Source: Scedosporium boydii
Taxonomy: Eukaryota > Ascomycota > Sordariomycetes > Microascales > Microascaceae
Assembly (NCBI GenBank): GCA_002221725.1
Contig: NJFT01000005.1
Span: 399,293 to 463,292, forward strand
Reading direction: 5' to 3'
Length of the DNA stretch: 64,000 nucleotides
The notes beneath the pieces were generated by a model that was given only the letters and a program-made list of their open reading frames with translations, had not been told where the DNA came from and searched no databases. This document shows, in pieces, positions 40,837 through 53,205 of this stretch. Numbering within the stretch: the first letter of the stretch is position 1; each line of letters opens with the position of its first letter. The translations under genes and the position numbers were made by a program.

Positions 40837-43800
40837 TCACATGGACACTTCATGGCCCGGCCTGCCCAGCGGCGTCTGCTCCTTTGGCTTCTCTGCGAGG
40901 TCTCCGAACGCTTCCAAACTATTCCCCATCACCTTTACTACTTCGAAAAGGTGAGCGCCTCGGAACGTCTCCGCCCACATCCTCACCACTGCAGCTGCAA
41001 GCAGCCGTAACCTCATGCTGTCATTGGCCGGCCCACCTGGACCGTTTGCATCAACAGGCACGGCGAATTCCGTCTCGTCCACCATTCGCCAAACAGTATC
41101 CAAGATGGTCCTTTCCTCCACTGTCGGGGGTGGGTCGTTATGGCTTAATGAGGCGAGCATTAGAAGCCACTTGGATATTAATATCGCGCATTCAAAGTTG
41201 GATACTAATTGGCCAAGTCAGCATCAAAGTTAAAGGGGAGAGGGAGATGGAGTGCAACGTACACGAGTGTTGTATGCTTCTTTCCCACGAACTGGCTCTC
41301 GCTACATAATTCACGCCTGTTTTCACCAACCGCGACAGGGCATGTAAGGCCTGGATCAAGGCGCGATGAAGCTTGATGTCTCGCGGAGGAGTCGTCCTCT
41401 CATCGGCTAAGGCCACTGCCATAGCGGTGTGGTCTCTCGCCTCAAGACCTCGGCTCGGAAACATATCCGAGCAAAGTCGAATGTACGCCATCCGCAAGAC
41501 GCCGGTAGAATTGTTCGCTATCGGCCCTCCGGGAAAGCTGTCGCCTAACAGGAATCCGCTTTGGGCCCGAGCGGCCGCGCGCATTTGATTCCCTTGCTCA
41601 AATGCCATTTGCCACATACGAAGCGCATGCGTCACCTCTTCGATATCATCTGGGCGTATCGTGCGGTGTCCACTTGGCGCATGTGGAAGTGATAGAGATG
41701 TCTGTTTCAGGAGAAAAATCTGTTGCATCAACGCATGGATAAGAACGTGACTCCCAAGTGACGATATATGTGGGGGCAGCCCCTGTTGTGGCCTGGCAAA
41801 CAGCCTTGAGAGCGCTTCGTGCACTGTCATATCCACGATGACTGTGGCTTGTCGGGCTTCCTGCCATTGCCACGCTGTCTCAGCCCTCCATAGCCGTGAG
41901 GGCTGCGAGAGGTAAAAATTGAGCTCCGCCGTTAAAATCGAAGGCGGTCCGTTGTAGGCGATGCTGCACAGATTGAAGTAACAGTACGCCACTGATTTCG
42001 TTCTGACAAGACCCTCAATGCGTATCCAACTCTCCCAGTCCGGAGCAGCAGACTGACTCATGTTGCCCAACGATCTTGTCTCTTCGCGTAGAAGCATTGC
42101 GACGCGGCTTTGAAGTGATAAGGATTCGCGTAAGACCGCCTTCGGACCCCAGAGACCAACAATGAAGAGAAGCAACACCGCTTGAAGGGTTTCTAGTCGC
42201 GACTGGGGAGTGCCAGGGGAGCTACAGTCACGGGGCCACCACGAAATCAGCACACAGATTCCGCACATGGTTAACTACCAGGAAGGGTACAAAGTGATGG
42301 GACTTACAATGGCTCTCTATGGGCATCTCGCGCCGTTGGTCGGTCCTGGGAGGTCGACGGGAAGTGCTGCCTGTATCCGGCGTTCGGTGAAGGTCGTCTC
42401 GAGTTAGGGCTATATGCAGCGGCTGTCGGCAGTAACGCATACACCTCATTCGAATTCCTTCTCCGGATTTGCTCTAGTGCAATCGACCTAGACGCATACC
42501 ACAGCCCGTAAGCTCGATTATTCTCGAAACGGTAGATCGCTCCAACGGCCATGATCGCGAGTAGCAGCTCAGGTGCTATTTCTGAAAGGGATAGCGTCGG
42601 TAGATGTAGGAAAGGAAGACGTTCGTGGAATCCGGAGATGTACCCTTCCACAAATCGTATCAGGGTATGCCGTGAGGGGAAGACAAAGTCGTTCGGTAGT
42701 ATTGAGGAGAACTCGTCAATTCGCCCCTTCAGAACGGTATGGTCACCCGGAGATATTCGGAGCCGCGGCGTTCTCGAAGAGTCGTCGGCGAATCGGGACG
42801 ACGCTCCTTCGCTGTCCTGTTGAGAGGTGGACAAGACGGATGCAAACTGAGATCCGGCTTTGGGAGTGCCATCTTTGCTCGACCAAGACCCATGCTGTTG
42901 TTCCGAGTCAAAAGGCGGTGGCAGAAAGTGAGACGATACCGTAAGCTCGTCGAAAAAGCTGTACTCGTCGAACATGGACGCTGTTTGCGACACGAAGCCA
43001 GCCGAAAGAATCGCCGGCTCCTCCCGTGGCCTCGTAGAATACGATGCCTCAGCTACCGGATGCTCTTCGTATCCCCGGTGCGCTAACCTAGGGGCGCCGG
43101 TCGGTTGTGGCCCATGTGCCAGGTCGGAGGTCATCATGCCTTGCATAGGGTTAACTTCGCTCGCGAGCGCTGCATCAGACAACAGATCCAAGTTACATGG
43201 CGCATTCCGCGGTTGCTGGACGCGGACATCCTGAGGTATGTTCGGCGCCGATGCAGATGCAATCGGCTCGGCAAGGTACGGTTGAGGAGCGCCGGACGGG
43301 TGCATGCTAAGCGCCTCCCTATCGGAGCGTCTATCAGGAGTGTGTCCGGACACTGGTGAAACTACCGTTGATGAGGAGGGCTTCCTCGGCCGGCTGGCGT
43401 CTTTATTGCCATCGTTGAGGTGAACGAGCTTCTCGTGCCGCACAAGGAGATCGCTAATGTCCATATAAGCATACTTTCATTGAGATTGGTGGTTTTTTTT
43501 TCTTCTTTTTTTTTCTTCCTTTTTTTTTTCCCAGGTAATGGCCGAAAAGAGTGAACTAGGGTGTCGGGCTGAAACTCTTCGGGCGAACTTTACAAGGAAT
43601 AAACAAACACACGAGGATGAATTTATATTGGGCCACAAAAGTGATGGATGGTGGATGGGACGGGGGGAAAAGGAAGTGAACTAGCAAGGAAAGCGCGGAA
43701 ATTTGAGCGCACGGGGAAATGTGTAAGAAGTAGCGGTTGTGAGAGGTGTAGGGCGGACTTAATGAGTGGGCGACAAGACGTGTGTGTGTGAGCGTCCGGG

Positions 43801-44265
43801 TTCCGGGTCGGCACATGATAAATCAAGGTTATCCCAAAAGGGCCACAGCATGAAAGAAATATAAGTAGCACTCACCGTCTACCAAAGGTTTTTCCACAAC
43901 CGTCCCAAGCGCATGCGAAAGGCTTCTCCTTAGTATGAGTTCTCTCATGCCTCTGAACGTGCTCTACACGCCTGAGTCGATGAAGTTGATGGGTTAGTAA
44001 GTGTCAAAACGAGTGTGAGCGAATGTGCTGACGGGGGTTCAAGAGCGAGTCACAATTGTCCTCACCTGAAGCGTTTGTTGCAATATTTGCAGGGCAGGGT
44101 TTTTGGCTTAAGATGTCGGCTTTCACCATTCTCGTCTGTGCCGGCTGAGACGGGAGTAGCTGTGATAGAGCCATTGGAGGTTACCGGATGATGCATCGGG
44201 GCGGAAACTGGGAGGATGGGCGCCATAAGTGGAGTTGAGCCTTCTATGGACTGGAGTGGCATCAT
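40837..44265 (-). CDS. C2H2 zinc-finger transcription factor with fungal-specific regulatory domain
   Basis: Five exons: 44265-44066, 43971-43876, 43453-42308, 42221-41263 and 41204-40837. Introns are 94, 422, 86 and 58 nt, and the product is 922 residues. The first two junctions rebuild two adjacent C2H2 fingers. Finger 1 has Cys59, Cys62, His75 and His79 ([20 protein letters not shown]). Finger 2 has Cys87, Cys92, His105 and His110 ([20 protein letters not shown]). A ~350-residue disordered region follows, then a fungal_trans-type regulatory domain (about 420-850: [39 protein letters not shown] and [11 protein letters not shown]). This layout is a recognised fungal class; the target genes are unknown. 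The 422-nt second intron is unusually long for this window. The start is the first of two adjacent ATGs. Confidence 0.88.
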
Positions 44266-47200
44266 TAGGTAGAATTAGTGCTGAAGGAAAAAAAAAGTCA
44301 CAGTCACACAGTGACAACACACAGGGGTGGGGGAAAGGTCAAAGAGACCGTGGCTGGCGGCGTGTAAGAGGGGAAATAGGGCGTGGGTGGTGGTCGTAGT
44401 AGAATGAGGAGTTTGTGGGGTGAATATGGGTTATGAAGGATGAATGCCGTCTGCACGATAGAGAATCCGGGGGGGAAAGGGAATATGCTTGATTCCCTCC
44501 TGATACCCCTCAATCCCCCCCTCCTCTCCTTGCTGGCGGGAGAAGGGCGGTCTGGCGCGTGGTAGACTAGACGTGCTCTATCGGCTAGCTAAGCCCGACA
44601 ATAACCAAGGAAAGGAGCTTGGGCAAGCGCGGTTTGAAAGACGTAAGGCGGGCGTCGATGAAGTTCTCAGAGGTCGGGACAGGGAATGGGTTCGGAGATG
44701 AACCTCTCTCATCAAGACAAAATCGCTGGGAACCTCGAGGTCAAAAACCGCCGTTTGAGCTCGTGGATGTTAGGCGTCGCTGGTGTCAAGTGCCGGGAAA
44801 CGGTGTTCCTCGAATCAATCGGCCGAAAAATTTTCCACCTCGAGTTTGTGAGGTGTGAAGAGGGGGACAGGCTCAATCACCCATGTGAGAAGAGATATGG
44901 TATGCAAGGGTATGAGCACAATACCGAAAATCAACTTGGATAAATGGTGATAGTAGAGGGGGGAAAAAACAAAAGAAGAGAAAAAAAGGAGCATCAGTAG
45001 GGGGGGTGAGAAAGTGAAAGGCGGGGAATCAGTAGACGGAGAGAGATGGGGAAAGGGAAGAGAAAGTGACCAAAGCGAGGACAGTGGGAGAGGAGAAAGT
45101 GAGAGTGACAGGGCAAGCTCCAACTCAGTGGGAGTAGCCGCGAGTTAGAGTAAAAGTCGCCTCTCGGGGCCAGCCTCGCCGCCCGAGCCAGCAAAAGGGG
45201 ACCAAGCTAAGGTCGTCACCACCTCCACAAGTTCGAGGTATAAATCCGGAGGATCTGCCGCGCTCTCTCCCACTCTCACACACACTCTCTCACACGTATA
45301 CCTGTAGAGGGCTTGACGTAAGGCTCTCGTGGGATGCCAGCAGGTTGGAGGACAGCTCGAGGTTACATGTGGAGAACAGACACGGGAAATCCGGGGGAGA
45401 GGAGAAGATGAGATCGAAGCGAAGAATGGTGCAGGAAGTACATGTACGAAGAGCAGGAAGGGGTTTAGAACGAGAAAGTCCGATGAACGTCTCGCCTCGG
45501 GGGATTTTAGGGGTAAAGAGAGATCTATGTTGCAGAGGAGATGCAGAATCAGCAGGCAGCGTCGCACAGCTAAAGTAGTCTCCAGGTCAGCAGTGGAGGT
45601 TGCTAGTCAAGTTGTAGCGCGTGTGGATGTGTGGAGAGAGGTACCCGATACAGGCTCGTTCAGGCGTAAAATGACCGTGGAGCCCCATGGGGTTCATCTC
45701 CAATGCGAGTGCGGAGAAATCAGATTTTCATAAAAGAAAACGGGGTTGCATGTGGGGGAAGGGAGGGGGCCGGGCGGGGATGAGGCCAATCAGGCATAGT
45801 TCCGAGGTGCTGTTTGATGGAATGAGAGGATGGAGGAGCGAGCGAGAAAGCGAGCAAGTCAACTACACCCAACCAGGCAGGAACTCTACTTTCTCTTTTT
45901 TTTTTGCCCTCCTCCCTCTCCCCCCCCCCTTTTCCTCGCTTTTGTCGTCCTTTTTTCACTCCTTTGAAAGCATCTGACCCCCCCCTGCGCCGTGTACTTT
46001 TACCACCCTTGCTTTCCCAATCATCGGAACCCGCGAGGACGACGAGGAATCTAAATGCTTTTCGCGGCAAGAACGGGAAGATCGGTAAGATTGGTGGCTC
46101 TCTTGACCAGTAGCCACACCCACACCGTCGCACAGGTTTGTACATACGTACTTGCATAATAACCCCTCATGTGGCGGACTCTATTACCAACGCATTAGAG
46201 TTTGTGGGTGGTGGACTGACTCTGACAACTTCAAACGAGGCAGTCCGTGCAGCTTTTCCCTTGCAAACGTGGCCAATCTTCAGCGGCAGTCGAACGTTGA
46301 ATGCGCGGCGTGGGATACGGTACTCGTGGATGGCCTGGCCTGGCAGAGTACGAAGGCTGCCAGGGATTTCTGGCGTAATCAGTACCCTGGGGCCTGGGCA
46401 AGAGGGCATCGTATCCTAGTCGTTTGGGGTGCCATTGCGTCCAAGGAGCCGAGCTGGAAAATTCCCTTCGTCCCCAATGGAGTTGCATGACACCGAGGTC
46501 GACACGTGTAAAATGGGGAAACAGCCGACCCAAGCACACTGAGTATACAAAGGCAGTAATGGATCAATGATGAGAGAGCCGCCGCCGAGCTGGAGTTAGC
46601 TTAAATTCCACCACTGGGCTGATGATGCTCATAACCACTCGGCTGGAAGGAGAGCTGTTGCCGACCACAAGACCCGTCAACCTGCGACCTGCAACCTGCA
46701 GCAATGATTACCAACAGCCCCAGATCCACTAAATACAGCTTGACCCTTCGTGGGCCGACGACCTTTGACACATTTTAGCGTGGTGAGGGGGAAGAGCTGA
46801 TTTGGGATTGGGTCAAGGCACACAGACAGGGAGAGCCTTGTTGGAGGATTCCGTGTGTGCGTCTAGCCGAGGGACGATCACGAAAAAAAAAAAAAGAGAG
46901 AAAGAGATCAAAAGCTGGCGGACGCAAGGGTGGGCTTCCCCAGTCAATACTGTCCAGATGTGTACGGTGTAGCAATAGATCCAGAATAAGCTTAGATCAA
47001 CAGATCTCAGAGGATGGTTATAGTTATTACAGGATGTCCGGCTGTCGCTCTCCAACCAAGTCGCCACGGCTCGGAACCTCAAGCCGATGATGAATTGCTC
47101 TTTCCCCCGAAAACCGAAACCAGTCGAGGACGCGGGGGCACCTTCCCTCGACCGAGTCAGGGCGCAACTCGTCCGATCCTGCGAGATAAACCAACGCGTC

Positions 47201-49748
47201 GTGCAGAAGTTTTCACGTGCAGCATCACAAGCCTAGACCGCAGGCATTCTCGGATAGATGGGGTCCAGGATGAAGCAGGCGGAGTTAAGAAGCAAGGAAG
47301 GATCAGACGTCGGACGATAAAGTACGAAGTCTTTCGTACCTTCCTGGGATCCAAGATGAAGGAAGTTACAAAGGTTGTGTACTTCGTATGGGGTATGAAG
47401 TAGGAAGTACAATTGTAATTATACTTTCCAATTGTTCCAGGCTCGTGGGGTAACCGACGACCCATTTCTAGCCCCAAGCCGTCCCTAAAACCCCACACCT
47501 TCCCAGAAGGTTTAAGGGTGAGAAACCCCTGTGGGGCATTGCATTGCGTTCAAGTACTTCGTACTTACATTCGACCGAGTACGAAGGAGTATAGTATGCG
47601 TAATTGTAATGCCGGAGTGTACGAATAACTTCGTACTGTTTGTTGTTTTGCATTGAGGTCGGCGAGGTCTTCTAGATACGGAGGATAGCAATTGAGAATT
47701 GCACTCAGCGCCGAAAGGCTGAGGAAGTCACTGTTTAAGACGGAGGAACACCAGGAGCTGGCCTGGGGGACTAATTGGGAGCAAGCACATGCTCACTGGA
47801 CTGTTCTGGACGACAATGACAGCATCAGGCTCCACCTCGCGATTCTCCTCCAAGTCTTCTCCACTTTCTGCGATCAAATATTGTTGGGGATTCTATGTCT
47901 TATTTTTTTTTCGGCTTTCCTATTCTATTTATGCGTTGTGTGTACCGACAAGAACAACACTAAGGGCCGCCGTCCAAACCTGGAAGCGGGAGAACCACTG
48001 ATGTCTTTTTGCGCTCGACCTCGTCCGTGATCATTTGATCACTGTTCCCAATCTTCCGGTACGTACCCGAGGCACTCGGCGAGAAGTCCAGAAATGCATC
48101 AATGGGAAGAAACAACACTTCAAGACGATGGGTCCCTCGACGGACCCCCTCCAGCATATCCATCTTCCACCGGGAGTTTTTCCAGAAGGGGTTCAGGAGC
48201 TTCATCTTAGATTATCTTGGGAAGGAGAGGGGGAAACATGACGCTCTGGTACCGAGGTCTTGATTGGTATTCTGCCCGCTCCATTGCCCACCCCAAGGGC
48301 AAAAAATGTCGATCAAGAAAGTTTCGTTTCGTTTTCTTCCATGCATCGTTTATTAATTCGCTTTCATCCCACCATTCCGCGCGAAAAGTACGCGTTCTGG
48401 AAGCCATTCTAGATCAATCTTCGCCGCCCCCCTTGAAGACGATACCATCGTCCTTCCTTTCCCCGCTCTGAAACGAAGGACGACAAGAAGAAGCCTGCGA
48501 TTCGGCCAATCTAATCATGAGGTTATAAATGGTGCGGATGATGGCTGCCGAGTGGCGGCTGGATCAATGGCAAACGAATATCCAGCGGATGATTGTTTAG
48601 TCTCCGAGCACGTCGAAACCTTTGATATCCATCCCACTCCATTGGATGTTCTCCTCCGTCCCAGAGTATATCCCCTATCCCCAAATCCCGCTAAAGCACC
48701 ACCGCGTTCCTCCCCATTGAACATAGTGAGGACATCGACTTGAGATCTCTCATTTTTCCCGCCCTATTAATTACCTTCTTCCTCAACAGCGCCCATGGCC
48801 CCGCTCGCTGGCCGTTCTCGCAAATAGCCTGATGATAGGGAGAGCCCAACCTCATCCCGAGGGAGGGGCCCCTCGTCACGGAATCTGAAGATGTATAAGT
48901 GCCCCGCAGCGCAAGGCTCCTTCATTTGGGGTCAGACCTTCCCCTCCTTGGTCGTCCTTTTAACCTGCTGGAGCTAGAACTTGACGAAAGCTTCTCATGA
49001 GTTCTGGCAGGGTTGAGACATCATTCCCAAGTGCCGAAGCTCATATACAGGTTCATCATCTTCACCCCTCTCTGGGCTTCGACGCCATAGGCCTGCAGAT
49101 TGTGAACTGCCCTCCCGAGGACCACCTTAGGTGGTCACGAGTCGAGTGGCGAATGTTATTCACGACCTCTGAAACGCGCTCTATGCCGGGAGCCCGTTGC
49201 AAACTCTCACGGGTTTGTTTGATTGCATTGTGCCTGATGGAGCCGGGGACAGGCGAGGCATGAAGATATGCGCTCACCTTACGACGGTATCATTTCGTAA
49301 TTGACATCCTCACGCTCCCTTGAGTGGTAGTATATCATGGTACGTTGCACCATGAGCTACACATCCTTGTATTTGCCCACCCTGGTCAGTATTATGAGCT
49401 CGATGTGCCGTATCGCGAGTTAGTTGCAATGAGACGTTATTCATGCGAGGGCGAGATGTAGTAACTCCGTTTCTGATACGACTAACTTCACCGCCCTTTC
49501 TAGAGTGCAAATAGTCCTTTTTGTAATGGCTAGGTTAAAGCATACTAAAGGGCTTACATCCCTAGTCCCTAGCCCTTCCTCCTCCCTCCCTCCGTAAACC
49601 TGATTAGGAAATGTCTTCATTGCAGCGGCATAACATCATTGGAGGGCTCTTCTATATCGATGAGACAAGAGCCTTATGAGAGATATGATAATGTAGCATC
49701 TCTGCATGGAGCTGCTCTCCGTCCCTGAGGTCCCGTTCAGAAGTAAAG
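44266..49748. other. 5.5 kb gene-free stretch upstream of the C2H2 factor
   Basis: The largest gap in the window, bounded by the start of the C2H2 factor and the 3' end of the PhyH-family gene (both minus). It contains GA-rich strands (44930-45120), a CA-repeat-rich patch (45270-45300), a C/T block (45895-45960), TACGAAGTA-type motifs near 47322-47563, and a GTACGAA/TTCGTAC inverted repeat (47322-47339). Frames such as 46152-46490 (+) lack any recognisable domain. A long 5' leader or non-coding RNA is possible but not shown. Confidence 0.5.
47322..47339. repeat. 7-bp-arm inverted repeat GTACGAA / TTCGTAC
   Basis: Perfect 7-base arms around a GTCT spacer, in the gene-free stretch, with TACTTCGTA copies close by at 47380 and 47555. 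Confidence 0.75.
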
Positions 49749-50639
49749 TTAGCCCTCCTGGGAGTACCCCAAATCCTTGCTCCCCTCATCCAACCCCATC
49801 TTGACCAACCTAGCCCTCATGCCCTCCGCCCTCGCCCGCAGACCCTCATCCAGCTCTCCAAACTTGCAATCATTCACCCAGCTCCCCACCCCATGCTGCA
49901 ACACATTCCTCGCCCTCAACGCCTTCCCCTTGACGTGGCCCACACTCCCATGCAAGGTCATCCTCTCCTTGGACGAATCGTAAGAACCCCTATGCAGGAT
50001 GTTATTATCGTAAAACACGATATCCCCAGGTCCCAACTTCACCCTCAGCTCATCCGGCAACCCCTTCTCATACGGCCCCGCATTCCTCTCCGTCTCCGTC
50101 CTCGCCCTTCTATGCGACCCGGGCACGACAATCAAGCTCTCATCATCATACAAGGCCAGATTATACTGCGCATGCCACGCCGGCTCCTCCAACCTCTTCA
50201 GCTCCTCCTCGCCCGTCGCCTCGGGCGGGATATCATCCCTATGCCACCTCAGCTCAAAGTCCCTCTCGGGCCGAACGAGCATGTTGAACAGCTCCATGAC
50301 GAGGTCTTCCTCGCCCGAGCACTCCAGCAGGTCCTGGATGATGCCCAGTATGGCATCCGAGAAGTAGAGTTCCGTGAAGATCTTGCTGTCCGGCAGGGCC
50401 GGGTTCATCAGGTGCTGCACCCCCCAGATGCCGCCCGTGGCCTGTGTGGGGTCCCAGGGCGGGAACTGCTTGCCGACGATGCGGACGTGCGGCCAGTTTC
50501 CGGCGCGGGCGAGGTCCGTTGAGCGGGCGCTTGCGGCTTGTAGGGCGGCGAGCGTTGAAGGGTCGAGGATGGATTTGATGACGACGAAGCCGTCGCGCTC
50601 GAGTTGGGCGCGGAGGGGGGTCTCGGTGGTTACCGCCAT
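49749..50639 (-). CDS. Phytanoyl-CoA dioxygenase family protein
   Basis: Single exon, 296 residues. It belongs to the Fe(II)/2-oxoglutarate oxygenases of the PhyH type. The Fe ligands fit His133 and Asp135 (LRWHRDDIP) and His216 (NNILHRGSYD), and a likely 2-oxoglutarate-binding Arg follows downstream (KERMTLHGS). N-terminal residues 10-35 (LRAQLERDGFVVIKSILDPS) are the family's usual opening. The substrate cannot be told from sequence. In fungi this family includes both lipid metabolism enzymes and secondary-metabolite tailoring enzymes, but no biosynthetic cluster is visible nearby. Confidence 0.88.
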   Translation of the reverse strand: MAVTTETPLRAQLERDGFVVIKSILDPSTLAALQAASARSTDLARAGNWPHVRIVGKQFPPWDPTQATGGIWGVQHLMNPALPDSKIFTELYFSDAILGIIQDLLECSGEEDLVMELFNMLVRPERDFELRWHRDDIPPEATGEEELKRLEEPAWHAQYNLALYDDESLIVVPGSHRRARTETERNAGPYEKGLPDELRVKLGPGDIVFYDNNILHRGSYDSSKERMTLHGSVGHVKGKALRARNVLQHGVGSWVNDCKFGELDEGLRARAEGMRARLVKMGLDEGSKDLGYSQEG

Positions 50640-51998
50640 TGCGGGGACGGAGGCGGGGTTTTGGTTTATTTGGAGATGGGTTTGTAACTTCGTAAAAGCT
50701 CGTGAGTCGTAGGTTATTTTCTTTCCTTTTCTTTTTTATTTTTTTTATTATTCTCCTTGGTTCTCGGGAGCGTTCTCGCGGAAATTCTTATTCTCTTGCG
50801 GAGAAGCCCAAGAAGGTGGAATCAGTCGTGATGATTCTCTGGAGTCAGTGGGACCCGGTATGCAACGTTGTAGTGCAGCTAATCGGAGGCTAGAACAGCT
50901 AGAACGTGGTAAGTGAGGAGGTTCCCCCGAGCTGAAAGCGCTCTTGGTTGTACGAGCTGACCTTTTTTGTTTCTCCACACGCCGGATTCTGGTAGGTCCT
51001 GGTGGGTGGATTACCGGTGGTGTCATCCGATTTTGGCTGTTGGAAGCGGGTTGGAAGTGGACGACGGTTTGCTTCGGGGTTCCTGATCCGGCCGAAGTTT
51101 TGAAGATCGGCAATGCTTCTTCGTCTTTGATTCCACTGCTCCTTCCGCGAAGACGTGGATGGACCGGCTCCTTCGTAGTTTCCTTGTTTGAATTTGGCGC
51201 AGATCTCGACAACGAGGTGTGTGTTATGGTTCAGGTTCCTCTCTTCGTCAAGTACAATGTACTGAGTATCGAGGAAAGTATGTGAGAATTAAGTAGCTCT
51301 CATCTAGCTTGAAATGAGCCTTGAACAGTCTTACGGCATTTCATGTAAAAAGATAATGAAATCTCAGAAAATTTTGGGTCGAGTTGAATAAGTCCGGTAT
51401 TGCGTCAATCGTCCATCTTCAATTATGATAGTCGGAGAGACTGGGACTGTCCGTCTGTCCAGTCCAAGGTCCATCAGTGTCATGGGGTTAAGGTCGACAT
51501 CTGATCAGGGAGTATCTCAAGATTCCTTGCGAATCAATCTACTTTAATCCGACAGCTGTTTCTGCATGATACTACCTTCTAATGATCAATTGAAGTCGTG
51601 TTCTTCACCTGCATGCTGGGCCTGTCCAACCCGCCTCCGCGCTGCCGCCTCCAGACAACCTCCTCGAGCCCCGGATTCAAGCACCTCTTTTTGCCGATAT
51701 ACGAGGAAGATAGAGACGTAAAAGAAAGAGAGAGAGATGCGGTAGGTGTCATCAAAGTTAGTAGGGTGTGAAATACCCTGCTGTTTCCACTCTCGGCCTT
51801 GAGGAGCGTTCGTACAACCGCCAGAGAGATGCACCTCCTCGCTCGCGGCTCCATCATTACAGCAAACGACATCCAAGGAACCGACCAAACTTTTGATTTC
51901 CTCACGTTATCCATACCTCGTAACCATCCATGACGATTGCATCCCGTAGCTCGTTTTTCCCCGGATTCCCCTTCACCATAACGCCATCCCTCCCAACT
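50640..51998. other. Intergenic region upstream of the PhyH-family gene
   Basis: This 1.36 kb region lies between the PhyH-family start (-) and the EFM7 3' end (-). A T-rich block at 50715-50758 sits just upstream of the PhyH-family ATG. Overlapping frames at 50748-51212 (-), 50944-51285 (+) and 51579-51914 (-) are not supported. Confidence 0.5.
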
Positions 51999-52781
51999 CT
52001 ACACCTCCCACGCCTCTGCGGGCCACTTCACCGACCACCCCGTCACCGTCTTCTGCACATCCAAATCGCCCGGATCCCCCTCAAACAACGGCTTCTCCAA
52101 CTTCCTCTCCAAAACCTTCTCAACAACAAACCCCGCCTCCCTCGTGGTATCGAAGAACGCCAAATCCTTCTCCTTCAACCAAGGCCGATACGACGTAAAC
52201 ACCACATACGCCACGCTCTCCCTCGCCTTCTTCAACGCCTTCTGAATACTCTTGACCATATTCCCATGCTCCGAGTGCCTAAACAGCAAATCCGCCAAAA
52301 TCAACACATCAAACCCCTTGCTATCCTTCTCCTCCAACTCCTCCAGTAACGGCTCGACGTCCCTCCCCCAGATATATCCCTTCACCCTCACCCGCCCCTT
52401 CGCACTCTCCACCACCTCCTCCATCTCATCCACGTTCTTCTGCATCGTCTTCACCAGGTCCACGTCAGGATAATCTGTCACCACCGCCCGCGAACACCCT
52501 AGCACCCCGCATACAAGCGACGGTAACCCCGCGCCCGCCCCGAGCTCGAGCACTGTCCGCCCGCGCACGAGGGACGGGGTTGCCTCGAAGTACTTGGATA
52601 CTATGCGCGCGCCGTTCCAGAGGTGGTGCGCTTCTAAAGGCGAGTGGCCCACGAGGTGCAGAGTGAGCTCTTGGCCTGTCTCGAGGGTGTAGGATTCGAC
52701 TTTGGGAGGTGGGGTGGGTGGGTAGTAGTTTTCTGGGTCGGCGAAGAGGTCGCCTGTGGAGGGGTCGAGGTCTGTCTCCAT
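51999..52781 (-). CDS. EFM7: Elongation factor 1-alpha N-methyltransferase Efm7
   Basis: Single exon, 260 residues, within one residue of yeast Efm7/Nnt1 (261). It methylates the N-terminal Gly2 and Lys3 of translation elongation factor eEF1A using S-adenosylmethionine, in the cytosol. The sequence has the class I methyltransferase motif I (VLELGAGAGLPSLVCG at 77-92), the acidic loop VTDYPDVD (101-108), the post-motif segment FDVLILADLLFRHSEHGNMV, and the Efm7-like opening SYTLETGQELTLHLVGHSPL with HHLWNGA. It is complete and unremarkable. Confidence 0.88.
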   Translation of the reverse strand: METDLDPSTGDLFADPENYYPPTPPPKVESYTLETGQELTLHLVGHSPLEAHHLWNGARIVSKYFEATPSLVRGRTVLELGAGAGLPSLVCGVLGCSRAVVTDYPDVDLVKTMQKNVDEMEEVVESAKGRVRVKGYIWGRDVEPLLEELEEKDSKGFDVLILADLLFRHSEHGNMVKSIQKALKKARESVAYVVFTSYRPWLKEKDLAFFDTTREAGFVVEKVLERKLEKPLFEGDPGDLDVQKTVTGWSVKWPAEAWEV

Positions 52782-53205
52782 TTTGAGGGAGGGGTTTTGA
52801 GATGAGCGGAATGTGATGAACAGTGGCGAGTAAGTGGGATTATGATAAAATTCGATTCACTCTTATTCGAAACGAGATCAATTTCTCCTTGATGGGTTGA
52901 AGGAGTGTATGAATATGTGAAATTTATCATGTGGATTTGAGTATTTTTTTTTAAGTGGGGTACAAAATTGAAGAGCGGTGTTAGCATCAAGCTGGTCTGG
53001 AGTCATCGATGGAACCTAGCAACCATAGCGATGCGCCGCCTAGCACCATGCTTGCTAGACGCCGATATAAAATAGATCAAGCAAGAGCTGTAATAGATGC
53101 CTTTTTAACACGGAGCGATGTGATTGATTCTACTTCTATTGATACTCCTCAGATTTCCTCAAAAGGCGCAGGTCTCGCCTCTGCCCATGTCAACCCAACA
53201 CACTC
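52782..53205. other. Short intergenic region upstream of EFM7
   Basis: This 424-base AT-rich stretch holds the EFM7 promoter and the 3' end of the RS-rich protein gene. No gene is seen. Confidence 0.5.

Noticed and set aside
46152..46490. 112-residue plus frame with many Trp residues
   Set aside because: No recognisable domain, isolated in a gene-poor region, overlapped by frames on both strands.
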